From NCBI GenBank assembly GCA_016716885.1, contig JADJUV010000026.1:1-57539 (forward strand): 57,539 nucleotides of DNA. The letters run 5' to 3'. The first letter of the stretch is position 1. Every line of letters begins with the position of its first letter. The notes under the pieces were generated by a model. The model did no database searches and was not told the DNA's origin. It worked only from the letters and a program-made list of their open reading frames with translations. Source of the DNA: Candidatus Trichofilum aggregatum. GTDB taxonomy: Bacteria; Chloroflexota; Anaerolineae; Promineifilales; Promineifilaceae. The position numbers were made by a program, and so were the translations under genes. Positions 19,004 to 26,325 of this stretch are shown here, one piece after another.

Positions 19004-19067
19004 ATTGTAAGAATGACACTACATTACAGACAGTGACAGAACACACAATTGCCCCTGACAAAGATCA
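19004..19067 (-). promoter_or_regulatory. Conserved activator-type promoter, copy B (fdhF-focA operon)
   Basis: Minus strand: GTGATCTTTGTCAGG (GTCAGG at 19054-19059), 13 bases, TCTGTCACTGT (19030-19040), 20 bases, TACAAT (19004-19009). It is almost identical to copy A over the GTGATCTT-GTCAGGGG block. The predicted start is about 95 bases before the ATG. Confidence 0.78.
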
Positions 19068-19071
19068 CAAC

Positions 19072-19115
19072 AAAAAACGGCGCAGAATGGTTTTCCATTC
19101 TGCGCCGTTTTTGTT
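19072..19115 (-). terminator. Strong terminator after ppdK
   Basis: A 16-base stem AAACGGCGCAGAATGG/CCATTCTGCGCCGTTT with a TTTT loop and A/T runs on both sides lies 43 bases past the ppdK stop. It partly abuts promoter B, insulating the fdhF operon from read-through. Confidence 0.9.
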
Positions 19116-19157
19116 TAGCGGTTAATTGATTGATGCGTTACGCACCACGCACCACGA

Positions 19158-21923
19158 TTACAGGTCTTGGTAGAAGTTACCCATGGCAGCGTGCGCGGCC
19201 GCGAGCCGGGCAATCGGTACACGGAACGGCGAGCAAGACACGTAGTTCAGACCCAGTTGATGGCACAGGCCAATACTCTTGGGGTCACCACCGTGCTCAC
19301 CACAGATGCCAACTTCCATATTCGGGCGGGTTTGTCGGCCTAGCGTGACGGCCATGCCCATGAGTTTACCCACCCCGGCGGCGTCAATCGTGGCGAACGG
19401 ATTCTCGCGCAAAATACCCTTTTGCAGATATTCCATCAAGAAACCAGCCTCCGCGTCGTCGCGGGAGATACCGAACGTTGTTTGGGTCAGGTCATTGGTG
19501 CCAAAGGAGAAGAACTCGGCAAACTCGGCAATTTCATCAGCCGTGAGAGCGGCGCGAGGAATTTCGATCATCGTGCCGAATTTGTAGTTGATGGTCATGC
19601 CTTGTTCGGCCATCACATCTTTGGCCACCGCTTCCAAAATGCCCCGTTCCATCCGTAACTCGTTGGTGTGTGAGGTCAGGGGAATCATCACTTCAGGATG
19701 CACATCTATGCCTTCACGGGTGACTTGACAGGCCGCTTCAAAGATGGCGCGTACCTGCATTTTGGTCAGTTCAGGGAAATGGATGCCCAGGCGAACCCCG
19801 CGCAAACCGAGCATGGGGTTGGCTTCGCGCATGGAGTCCACCGCGGTCAACATGGCTTCATCTGTTGCCAGTAATCCGGCATTTGTACCGGTGATACGCA
19901 GGGTCGTCACTTCGGTCAGCAGGTCGTCATGGCTGGGCAAGAACTCGTGCATGGGCGGGTCAATCAGCCGAATAATGACCGGTAAACCATCCATGGCGCG
20001 GAATAACCCGGCGAAATCTTCGCGTTGGAGGGGGAGCAATTTGTCCAGTTCCACCTGACGGGTGGCATCCGTTTTAGCCAGGATCATTTTTTGCACAACG
20101 GGCAGGCGTTCCGTTTCAAAGAACATGTGCTCAGTGCGGCACAGGCCGATGCCTTGAGCGCCATAAGCGCGGGCACGCTGGGCGTCACGGGGATAGTCGG
20201 CGTTGGCCCAAACACCCAATTCGCGGATGTCATCTGCCCAGGACAAAATCTGGAGCAGATACGGATCGTTGAAGTCAGGGATCATGGTGGGCAGTTGCCC
20301 CAGGTAGACCTGGCCCAGTGAACCGTCAATGGAAATCCATTCGCCTTCTTTGACCACGAGTTCACCGATGTGCATGAGGCGGGCTTCCAGGTCAATTTCT
20401 AGTTCAGTGACGCCGACGACGGCTGGTTTGCCAAATTGGCGGGCCACGAGGGCGGCATGGCTGGTGCGGCCGCCCCGGCTGGTCAGAATACCTTTGGCGG
20501 CTAACATACCGTGAACATCATCTGGTTTGGTTTCGGGGCGCACCATAATGACGGCTTTGTTTTCTTTTTTGGCCCACATTTCGGCAATGTCCGCATCAAA
20601 GGCGACGACACCGACGGCCGCGCCGGGGGAAACGTTGAGTCCTTCGGCGATGGGGCGGGTGGCTTTGAGCATGGTGGCGTTAAATTGAGGGTGCAGGAAA
20701 AAGTCTACCTGATCCGGTTTCACTCGTTTGACGGCCTCTTCTTTGGTGATTAGGCCTTCAGTGACCATGTCCACAGCGATGCGAACTTCAGCCTGAGCGG
20801 TTCGTTTGCCGTCACGGGTCTGTAACAGCCACAGTTTGCCGCGCTCAATGGTGAATTCCATGTCTTGCATATTGCGGTAATGCGCTTCCAACCGACGAGA
20901 AGTGTCGTCGAACTCTTGGTAGAGGGTAGGCATTACTTTTTTGAGATCAGAGAGCGGCCGCGTCTGGCGAATACCGGCCACCACGTCTTCACCCTGGGCA
21001 TTGACCAGGAAATCCCCTTCCAATTCCGGCTCACCGGTGGAAGCGTTACGGCTCATGGCTACACCTGTGGCCGAGTCGTCGCCATAGTTGCCAAAAACCA
21101 TCGTCTGAATGTTGACGGCTGTACCCAGGTTGTGAGGAATACCAGCGGCATTGCGATAATCTACCGCCCGTTTGCCATTCCAGGACTTAAAGACGGCTTC
21201 AATGGCCAGGAACAACTGTTGATACGGGTCAATGGGGAAATCTTTGCCGGTGTATTGACGAATGATCTCCTTAAAACGAACGGTGATCAGCATCCAATCT
21301 TGCCCGGTCAGGTCGGCATCGTTCTTGACGCCGCGCTTGTCGCGGAATTCGGTGATGACTACTTCAAATGGTTCATCGGGAATATTGAGCACCACGCTAC
21401 CAAACATCTGTAACAGACGGCGGTACAGGTCATACACAAAACGGGTATCAAACCCCTCATCCAACATCCCTTCGGCCACATCATCGTTCAGGCCAATGTT
21501 GAGAACGGTGTCCATCATGCCGGGCATGGAGAATTTGGCCCCGGAGCGGCAAGAAACGAGCAGTGGGTTTAGCGGATCCCCAAATCCTTTACCGGTGGCG
21601 GCTTCGATTTGTTGCATAGCGACCAAAACCTGATCCCACAATCCTTTGGGGAAGGTTTCGCCAGCCTGAAGATAGGCGTTGCAGGTTTCGGTGGTGATAG
21701 TGAAGCCGGGGGGCACGGGGACACCAATGCGGGTCATTTCGGCCAGGTTGGCCCCTTTGCCACCGAGCAGACCACGCACTTTGTCCCATTGGCCGCCCAC
21801 GTAGGCTTCCGCGGCCGCGACATCCTTAAAAAGATAGAGAAATTGGGTCGTACCCTTATGACCATTGGTAGATGGTGATTGGGTGGTGGTTTGTGTTTCC
21901 GCGACAAAATTAATGTCGGTCAT
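19158..21923 (-). CDS. ppdK: Pyruvate phosphate dikinase
   Basis: This 921-residue enzyme interconverts pyruvate + ATP + Pi and PEP + AMP + PPi. The N-terminal ATP-grasp domain has 'GGKGANLAEMTRIGVPVPPGF' and 'SCRSGAKFSMPGMMDTVLN'. The phosphohistidine domain has 'GILTSRGGRTSHAALVARQFGKPAVVG', in which the His of TSHA carries the phosphate. The C-terminal PEP/pyruvate barrel has 'RAYGAQGIGLCRTEHMFF', 'LGLRGVRLGI', 'MIEIPRAALTADEIA', 'FFSFGTNDLTQTTFGISRDD' and the catalytic-Cys 'GICGEHGGDP'. The first 25 residues are a poorly conserved Q/T-rich extension. GGAGG precedes the ATG. It sits about 67 bases below conserved promoter D, linking pyruvate/PEP exchange to POR, KOR and formate dehydrogenase. 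Confidence 0.96.
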   Translation of the reverse strand: MTDINFVAETQTTTQSPSTNGHKGTTQFLYLFKDVAAAEAYVGGQWDKVRGLLGGKGANLAEMTRIGVPVPPGFTITTETCNAYLQAGETFPKGLWDQVLVAMQQIEAATGKGFGDPLNPLLVSCRSGAKFSMPGMMDTVLNIGLNDDVAEGMLDEGFDTRFVYDLYRRLLQMFGSVVLNIPDEPFEVVITEFRDKRGVKNDADLTGQDWMLITVRFKEIIRQYTGKDFPIDPYQQLFLAIEAVFKSWNGKRAVDYRNAAGIPHNLGTAVNIQTMVFGNYGDDSATGVAMSRNASTGEPELEGDFLVNAQGEDVVAGIRQTRPLSDLKKVMPTLYQEFDDTSRRLEAHYRNMQDMEFTIERGKLWLLQTRDGKRTAQAEVRIAVDMVTEGLITKEEAVKRVKPDQVDFFLHPQFNATMLKATRPIAEGLNVSPGAAVGVVAFDADIAEMWAKKENKAVIMVRPETKPDDVHGMLAAKGILTSRGGRTSHAALVARQFGKPAVVGVTELEIDLEARLMHIGELVVKEGEWISIDGSLGQVYLGQLPTMIPDFNDPYLLQILSWADDIRELGVWANADYPRDAQRARAYGAQGIGLCRTEHMFFETERLPVVQKMILAKTDATRQVELDKLLPLQREDFAGLFRAMDGLPVIIRLIDPPMHEFLPSHDDLLTEVTTLRITGTNAGLLATDEAMLTAVDSMREANPMLGLRGVRLGIHFPELTKMQVRAIFEAACQVTREGIDVHPEVMIPLTSHTNELRMERGILEAVAKDVMAEQGMTINYKFGTMIEIPRAALTADEIAEFAEFFSFGTNDLTQTTFGISRDDAEAGFLMEYLQKGILRENPFATIDAAGVGKLMGMAVTLGRQTRPNMEVGICGEHGGDPKSIGLCHQLGLNYVSCSPFRVPIARLAAAHAAMGNFYQDL

Positions 21924-21996
21924 GATTTTCCTCCAGCAGAGATAACAGCTACAGCATAAGGCAGACTGTCAGCGATAAACTTGTTTGCTGGGCTAA

Positions 21997-22060
21997 ATTG
22001 TAGGCAGTGAACCAGACACCTGACAGTGACAGAACACATCCGAGGGGGTGACGAATATCA
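21997..22060 (-). promoter_or_regulatory. Conserved activator-type promoter, copy D (ppdK)
   Basis: Minus strand: GTCACC (22047-22052), 13 bases, TCTGTCACTGT (22023-22033), 20 bases, TACAAT (21997-22002). The first block keeps only the GTCA core; the other blocks and both spacings are exact. Nothing gene-like is seen in the rest of the 21924-22334 gap apart from G/C-rich sequence near 22095-22145. Confidence 0.75.
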
Positions 22061-22254
22061 GGTTTTTAGTAGAGGTGCTCTTGTTGTCAAGAAAAGGGGC
22101 GGTGACCGCTGGGGGGGGCACGGAGGGCGCGCGCGGGGAACCTCAATGCTACCGACATCTATAGGTAGTGAAGGAGTGTCATTAAATGTCCCAAACCACG
22201 TTTGACGGCCAGACAGCGCACTTTCCCGTCATGTTATCCCGCCTTCTCCTCTGC

Positions 22255-22283
22255 TTGACGCTCCTAATAGGCTATGATAGACT
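22255..22283 (+). promoter_or_regulatory. Possible sigma-70 promoter for the LysM lipoprotein
   Basis: TTGACG, 17 bases, TAGACT, about 50 bases before the ATG at 22335. Reasonable but unverified; TATGAT lies in the spacer as an alternative -10. Confidence 0.5.
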
Positions 22284-22334
22284 ACTTTATGTTCACTTGT
22301 TTTGACTGATCCATCCTGGTTTAAGGAGGTTTTT

Positions 22335-22995
22335 ATGAAGCGCCCATCATCTTACTGGACGTTATTTCTAGTTTTGACATTCTTGATGGTTCTGAGTGCC
22401 TGTACCCGTCCAGCCCCTTCGAGCAATGCGGTTACGCCAGAAATGACGCCAGACCTCTTGCAACCGACGGTTGACCCCGCTTTGGTCACACCCATCACTC
22501 CCCCCATTGTACAACCTACACCAGATGGTTCTGTTCCGGTGGAACAACCCACCTTAGACCCCAATGCTCCGGTGGCAACGGTGGACCCCAATGCCCCAAC
22601 CATCGATCCGGCGACCATTCCTACAGTTGTAGCAACATCCGTTCCACCAGTTGCCAATCCTTCAGTTTATACAGTGCAGTCTGGTGATACGATGGGGGCG
22701 AATTGCGGAGCAGTTTGGTGTTAGCCTGCAAGATTTAGTGGCGGCGAATCCGCAAATTACGACCCCAGATAGCATTCAGGTTGGTGATGTGGTCAACATT
22801 CCCGGCGCAGGTGGAGTAACAACCACACCGCCACAGACCGGTGAGCGGGTGCATAGTGTCCAGGCTGGCGACAATCTATATCGAATCGGTCTGCTTTATG
22901 GCTGTACGGTAGCTCAACTTGTCCAACATAACAGTCTGACTAATCCAGACAGTTTAGAAATTGGTCAGCAGATTAGAATTCCTGTATGTGAATAA
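22335..22995 (+). CDS. LysM-domain lipoprotein (one frameshift)
   Basis: About 220 residues. The ATG at 22335 follows AAGGAGG. A signal peptide with lipobox 'LMVLSAC' predicts a lipid-anchored extracytoplasmic protein. A proline/threonine-rich linker ('PTVDPALVTPITPP') follows, then two LysM modules ('YTVQSGDTMG...VSLQDLVAANPQITTPDSIQVGDVVNIP' in pieces; 'HSVQAGDNLYRIG...IGQQIRIPVC'). LysM domains bind peptidoglycan or chitin-type glycans. The frame is broken in the first LysM at G5 (22694-22698); removing one G restores 'SGDTMGRIAEQFGV'. Probably a sequence error. A terminator follows. A related protein is encoded at 48613-49383. Confidence 0.85.
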
Positions 22996-23038
22996 GAAAT
23001 GAACGTCAGAGGTTATAAAACCTTTGATGTGTTTGGTC

Positions 23039-23083
23039 GAAAGGCGTGATTCGTGCAAGGTAGCCGAATCGCGCCTTTTTTAT
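23039..23083 (+). terminator. Terminator after the LysM lipoprotein
   Basis: Stem AAGGCGTGATTCG/CGAATCGCGCCTT (one G-T pair) followed by a T-run, 45 bases past the stop. Confidence 0.8.
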
Positions 23084-23204
23084 TTGTGGTCTCTATGGAT
23101 TGTGATTCCCCCTGTTCCTCTGCTAGAATTAAAAGCCGTGCCCTTGATCCGTAATTGGTGATCTTACTGAAAAACTCACGAAAAGGGGAAAGAGAGGCCA
23201 AGAC

Positions 23205-23252
23205 AAAAAAAAAAAGTGTTTTTTGGGGGGGGAATTGGTTTTTTTTTCAGTA
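23205..23252. repeat. Homopolymer cluster (A11, T6, G8, T9)
   Basis: Adjacent runs of A, T, G and T lie within about 50 bases, flanked by TTACTGAAAAA on the left and the complementary TTTTTCAGTA on the right, so the whole can fold. The true run lengths may be wrong if the assembly has homopolymer errors. Confidence 0.6.
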
Positions 23253-23342
23253 GGTTGATCAGTAACCAATGGTTTCGAGCGAACAATAGGTAACTGGACT
23301 GGTTATTTTCTTGGGTATGAAATCTTATGAGGAGCAACTCTA

Positions 23343-24518
23343 ATGAAAGAACTCTCGCGCCTGCTGAGTAGCATTCCCCCTTCAGCAACCCTGGCGATTA
23401 ACGACAAAGCGAAAGCGATGCAAGCGGCGGGGCAAGATGTGATTGCTCTGGCTGGGGGTGAGCCAGATTTTGATACGCCGGAACATATTATCGCGGCCGC
23501 GTTCGCTGCCATTGAAGACGGTTACACCCATTACCCGGCCCCCACCAAAGGGATCAATGTTGCCCTGGAAGCCATTGCCGAAAAGATGGCCAACGAGAAC
23601 AACGTTCACGTCAACCCCAAAACGGATGTTGTCATTACCCCAGGAAGTAAATGGGCCTTGATTTTGGCCCTTTCCGCCGTGATCAACCCGGGGGATGAGG
23701 TGTTGTATCTGTCGCCCGCCTGGGTGTCTTACCCACCTATGATCCGCATTTGCGGGGGCACGCCGGTGGCGGTCGATCTCGACCCGGCCGATAACTACAC
23801 CATTACCGCCGATAAAATCCGCGCCCAGATCACCCCCAATACCAAAGCCATCATGGTTAACTCTCCCTGTAATCCTACGGGCCGGGTGCTTACTCGTGAA
23901 GAGGTAGACGCCATTGTTGAAGTGACCACCGAGGCGGATTTGTATGTGGTGACGGATGAGGTGTATGAGAAGCTACGCTTTGATGGGCGGCCGCATTACT
24001 CGCTGGCGGCTGAACCGGGCATGGCTGAGCGCACCCTGACGACCAACGGGTTGTCCAAATCGTATGCTATGACGGGTTGGCGTTTGGGCTGGGTGGTTGG
24101 CCCTACTCAGGCCATGAAGCTGGTAGCCAGTATGCACAGCCAGACGGTGACTTCGGCGGCGACATTTACCATGAAAGCGGCCGCGGCCGCGCTCCGTGGC
24201 CCTCAGGACATCATTCAGGAAATGTGCCTCTCCTACCAACATCGGCGCGACTACATGGTCAACGCGCTCAACCAAATCCCTGGTGTGGAATGCCCCAGCA
24301 TTGATGGGGCGTTTTATCTGATGCCGTACTTTCCGCACAGTGAAAAGAACAGTGTGGAATTAGCGACGGCTTTGTTAGAAAAAGCGGGCGTGGCTGGTAC
24401 ACCGGGCGTGGAGTTTGGCGTCACCGCCGAAAAACGGGTGCGTTTCTCCATCGCTACGGCTATGAGCGACCTGGAGCGAGCCGTAGAACGCATCGCCAAA
24501 ATCGCCCACGAATTGTAA
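23343..24518 (+). CDS. Class I aminotransferase, aspartate aminotransferase type
   Basis: This 391-residue PLP enzyme resembles the AspC/AspB-type I-gamma group: 'LAGGEPDFDTPEHI', 'YPAPTKGINVALEAIA', 'TPGSKWALILALSA', 'VNSPCNPTGRVLT', 'YVVTDEVYEKLRFDG', the PLP-lysine 'GLSKSYAMTGWRLGW', and the substrate-binding Arg near 'RVRFSIA'. It would move amino groups between aspartate or a similar amino acid and 2-oxoglutarate. GAGGAG precedes the ATG. Four GCGGCCGC sites lie inside, two overlapping (24177 and 24183) in an 'AAAAA' stretch. Monocistronic as far as can be seen. Confidence 0.9.
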   Translation: MKELSRLLSSIPPSATLAINDKAKAMQAAGQDVIALAGGEPDFDTPEHIIAAAFAAIEDGYTHYPAPTKGINVALEAIAEKMANENNVHVNPKTDVVITPGSKWALILALSAVINPGDEVLYLSPAWVSYPPMIRICGGTPVAVDLDPADNYTITADKIRAQITPNTKAIMVNSPCNPTGRVLTREEVDAIVEVTTEADLYVVTDEVYEKLRFDGRPHYSLAAEPGMAERTLTTNGLSKSYAMTGWRLGWVVGPTQAMKLVASMHSQTVTSAATFTMKAAAAALRGPQDIIQEMCLSYQHRRDYMVNALNQIPGVECPSIDGAFYLMPYFPHSEKNSVELATALLEKAGVAGTPGVEFGVTAEKRVRFSIATAMSDLERAVERIAKIAHEL

Positions 24519-24548
24519 GATTTTTTGGCAGGTTCGCTCAGCTTTACA

Positions 24549-24740
24549 AATTTGTAGGGCGATTTGGTAAATCGTCTACTGGGTGATTTACCAAAGGGTG
24601 TGTTTCAAATGAGTTGAGCAATGAGTGCCTGGCACGGGGCAGACGAACCTGGGCTTAACACAACTCGCCGCCCCGTGCCAGGCACTGGATGAACGTCAAC
24701 CGAAATGAAACATACCCTTTACCAAATCGCCCTACCAAAT
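24549..24740. repeat. Nested inverted-repeat element of about 190 bases (MITE-like)
   Basis: Three nested pairs of arms. Outer: ATTTGTAGGGCGATTTGGTAA with its near-perfect complement ending at 24740. Middle: AAAGGGTGTGTTTCA with TGAAACATACCCTTT. Inner: GTGCCTGGCACGGGGC with GCCCCGTGCCAGGCAC (16 bases, perfect). It carries no gene and could fold as a long hairpin. The downstream gene begins about 45 bases later. Confidence 0.85.
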
Positions 24741-24785
24741 GTTAAGCACAGTTTGGCGTCTTCGCGGTTTGTTGAGAATCTTTGT

Positions 24786-25166
24786 ATGGACACTGTACTC
24801 CTTATTCATCGGGGACTGGCTAACACAGTCTGGCTTTACTTTCTCATTGTGGGCCTATGGGGGTTGGTTCGGGCTATCCAGGCGCAGGGGGTGGATGGCA
24901 GTTACATCGGGGCGCTGGTGATTTCTGAGGTTTTGGTGATTGTTCAGGCGGTGTTGGGCACGGTTTTGTGGTTGGCTAATTATGATGCCAATATGGGTCG
25001 CCCTGGCATTCACCTGCTGTATGGTGTTTTTGGGGTGATATTTTTGCCCTTTGTGTACATGGTGATGCTGAGGGGAGACACATCGAACCGGGGGCAATGG
25101 GTTCTTAGTTTTGCGACTTTGTTTTTGTTTGGCATTGCCCTGCGGGCTATCAATACGGCCGTCTAG
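24786..25166 (+). CDS. Small four-helix membrane protein of unknown function
   Basis: 126 residues from the ATG at 24786 ('MDTVLLIHRGLANTVWL'). The frame remains open upstream to 24705, but that part overlaps the inverted-repeat element. Four hydrophobic segments are visible: about residues 14-32, 44-68 (with 'VQAVLGTVLWLANY'), 79-98 and 104-122. Two histidines (positions 8 and about 77) lie near helix ends, but nothing identifies a haem or metal site. I do not recognise the family. No good ribosome-binding site is visible, which leaves the start uncertain. Confidence 0.6.
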   Translation: MDTVLLIHRGLANTVWLYFLIVGLWGLVRAIQAQGVDGSYIGALVISEVLVIVQAVLGTVLWLANYDANMGRPGIHLLYGVFGVIFLPFVYMVMLRGDTSNRGQWVLSFATLFLFGIALRAINTAV

Positions 25167-25171
25167 CTATA

Positions 25172-26164
25172 CTACAGCCTATCAGCTATCAGCCAGTCAG
25201 CCGCGATGGGGGGGGGGGGGGACCTAGACAGCCAGAAAAAGATTTTCCGCAGATAAACGCAGAATTCGCCGATTAAAGAAATAGCGGTAATCCCCGAAAA
25301 TCTGCGGTTGATTTCTTGCTCACGGTACAAGAAGCTCTCTTGAGGTCCGGAACCCCTACAGAGCATAACCAGCGCCTGCTGGATGATGGCTTCGTCTATT
25401 TGGAAATGATCGGCCAGGATAGCGGCTTTGTTTTCGCCGAGGGCCAGTTCACTACGCTCCCCGTTTTTGAAGCTCAATATGTGTGTGGCGGTTTCCCAAG
25501 GGTTGTAGAGCCAGGCGCGGCCGCGAATCACCTTGGTCAAAATGAGCCGGTTCAGAAACAACCCATCCGGCCCATAATCGTTGGTGGTGGCCTGCCGATA
25601 TGCCTCATCTGTTACCGGACTGTCTATCAGGGTGAAAACGATGGGTTTGGGGTGATCGGAGCGTTCAATCTGGTACAGATTTTCCCCCACGGGGATAACG
25701 GTGTATAGGTGGAAGGGGCTTAAGCGTTGCGCGGCCGCGGCCGCGTCCAACTTAATGGGCACATACAGCGGAATGCCCACATCGGTCAGCCACTTCTCCT
25801 GGCCTAGAGTCAGCACAATGGCCGTATGGCACCCAATCGTCTCCCCCATATTGTTAATCGTCAGATACCCCTCGTAACCCAGTGCCCGCAGTAGGCTAAA
25901 AAAGGCATAATTGCTCTCAAAACAGGTTCCGCCTGTGCCCCGTGCCAGAGCCGATTCCCAAAAAGCGGCTCCCAGGCGAGGGCAGTCTTGCCATTGAGGC
26001 GTATTGGCTTTGAGCGCCAGGCGTGAAGCGGTTTCCCAGGGGATGTGCTGGGCGTAGGCGGTTACGAGTTGGTCAAGGAAAGAGGGGGTGGGTGCCGCGG
26101 CCGCGAGGCCCCACCAGGCCAAAATGCGCTGTGTCAGTTCGGGGGAGAGGGGTGTTGTATCCAT
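25172..26164 (-). CDS. Arylamine N-acetyltransferase family protein
   Basis: About 330 residues. The Cys-His-Asp triad of NATs is visible: Cys in 'GTGGTCFESNYAFF', His in 'ETIGCHTAIVL' and Asp in 'KWLTDVGIP'; 'HIPWETASRL' is the typical N-terminal helix region. NATs transfer acetyl from acetyl-CoA to arylamines, and relatives load other acyl groups; the substrate here is unknown. The C-terminal 55 residues ('CVYLRKIFFWLSRSPPPPIAADW') are translated from an ATCTGCGG repeat, a G14 run and a GCTGATAG word tract, so the native end is probably about residue 275-290. I chose the ATG at 26164, where TATAAT lies only seven bases upstream, suggesting a leaderless transcript. Confidence 0.75.
   Translation of the reverse strand: MDTTPLSPELTQRILAWWGLAAAAPTPSFLDQLVTAYAQHIPWETASRLALKANTPQWQDCPRLGAAFWESALARGTGGTCFESNYAFFSLLRALGYEGYLTINNMGETIGCHTAIVLTLGQEKWLTDVGIPLYVPIKLDAAAAAQRLSPFHLYTVIPVGENLYQIERSDHPKPIVFTLIDSPVTDEAYRQATTNDYGPDGLFLNRLILTKVIRGRAWLYNPWETATHILSFKNGERSELALGENKAAILADHFQIDEAIIQQALVMLCRGSGPQESFLYREQEINRRFSGITAISLIGEFCVYLRKIFFWLSRSPPPPIAADWLIADRL
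25207..25315. repeat. G14 run and ATCTGCGG-type repeat in the 3' end of the NAT gene
   Basis: A run of 14 G at 25208-25221 is followed by TTTTCCGCAGATAAACGCAG and CCCCGAAAATCTGCGG, the same dispersed words as at 5190-5270. They replace what should be the end of the acetyltransferase gene. Confidence 0.7.
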
Positions 26165-26171
26165 GAGGAGT

Positions 26172-26200
26172 ATTATACCTGGGGGGAGAAGCATTTCAGC
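26172..26200 (-). promoter_or_regulatory. Possible promoter of the NAT gene (leaderless)
   Basis: Minus strand CTGAAA, 17 bases, TATAAT (26172-26177). The -10 box ends seven bases before the ATG at 26164, so transcription would begin at or next to the start codon. Confidence 0.55.
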
Positions 26201-26207
26201 CAGGTAG

Positions 26208-26325
26208 CAATTCAGCATTTCAGCATTTCAGCCGTTAGCTGTTAGCCGCTGGCCGCTGGCCGTTAGCTGACAAGCTGACAAGCTGACAAGCTGAAGCTGA
26301 CTGATCGGCTGACTAGCTGACCGGC
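26208..26325. repeat. Tandem-word tracts (TTCAGCA, GCCGCTGG, GCTGACAA)
   Basis: Three successive word families fill the gap between the MFS and NAT genes. The last, GCTGACAA x3 with variants, supplies the MFS stop codon (EPVS then TAG). Confidence 0.8.
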
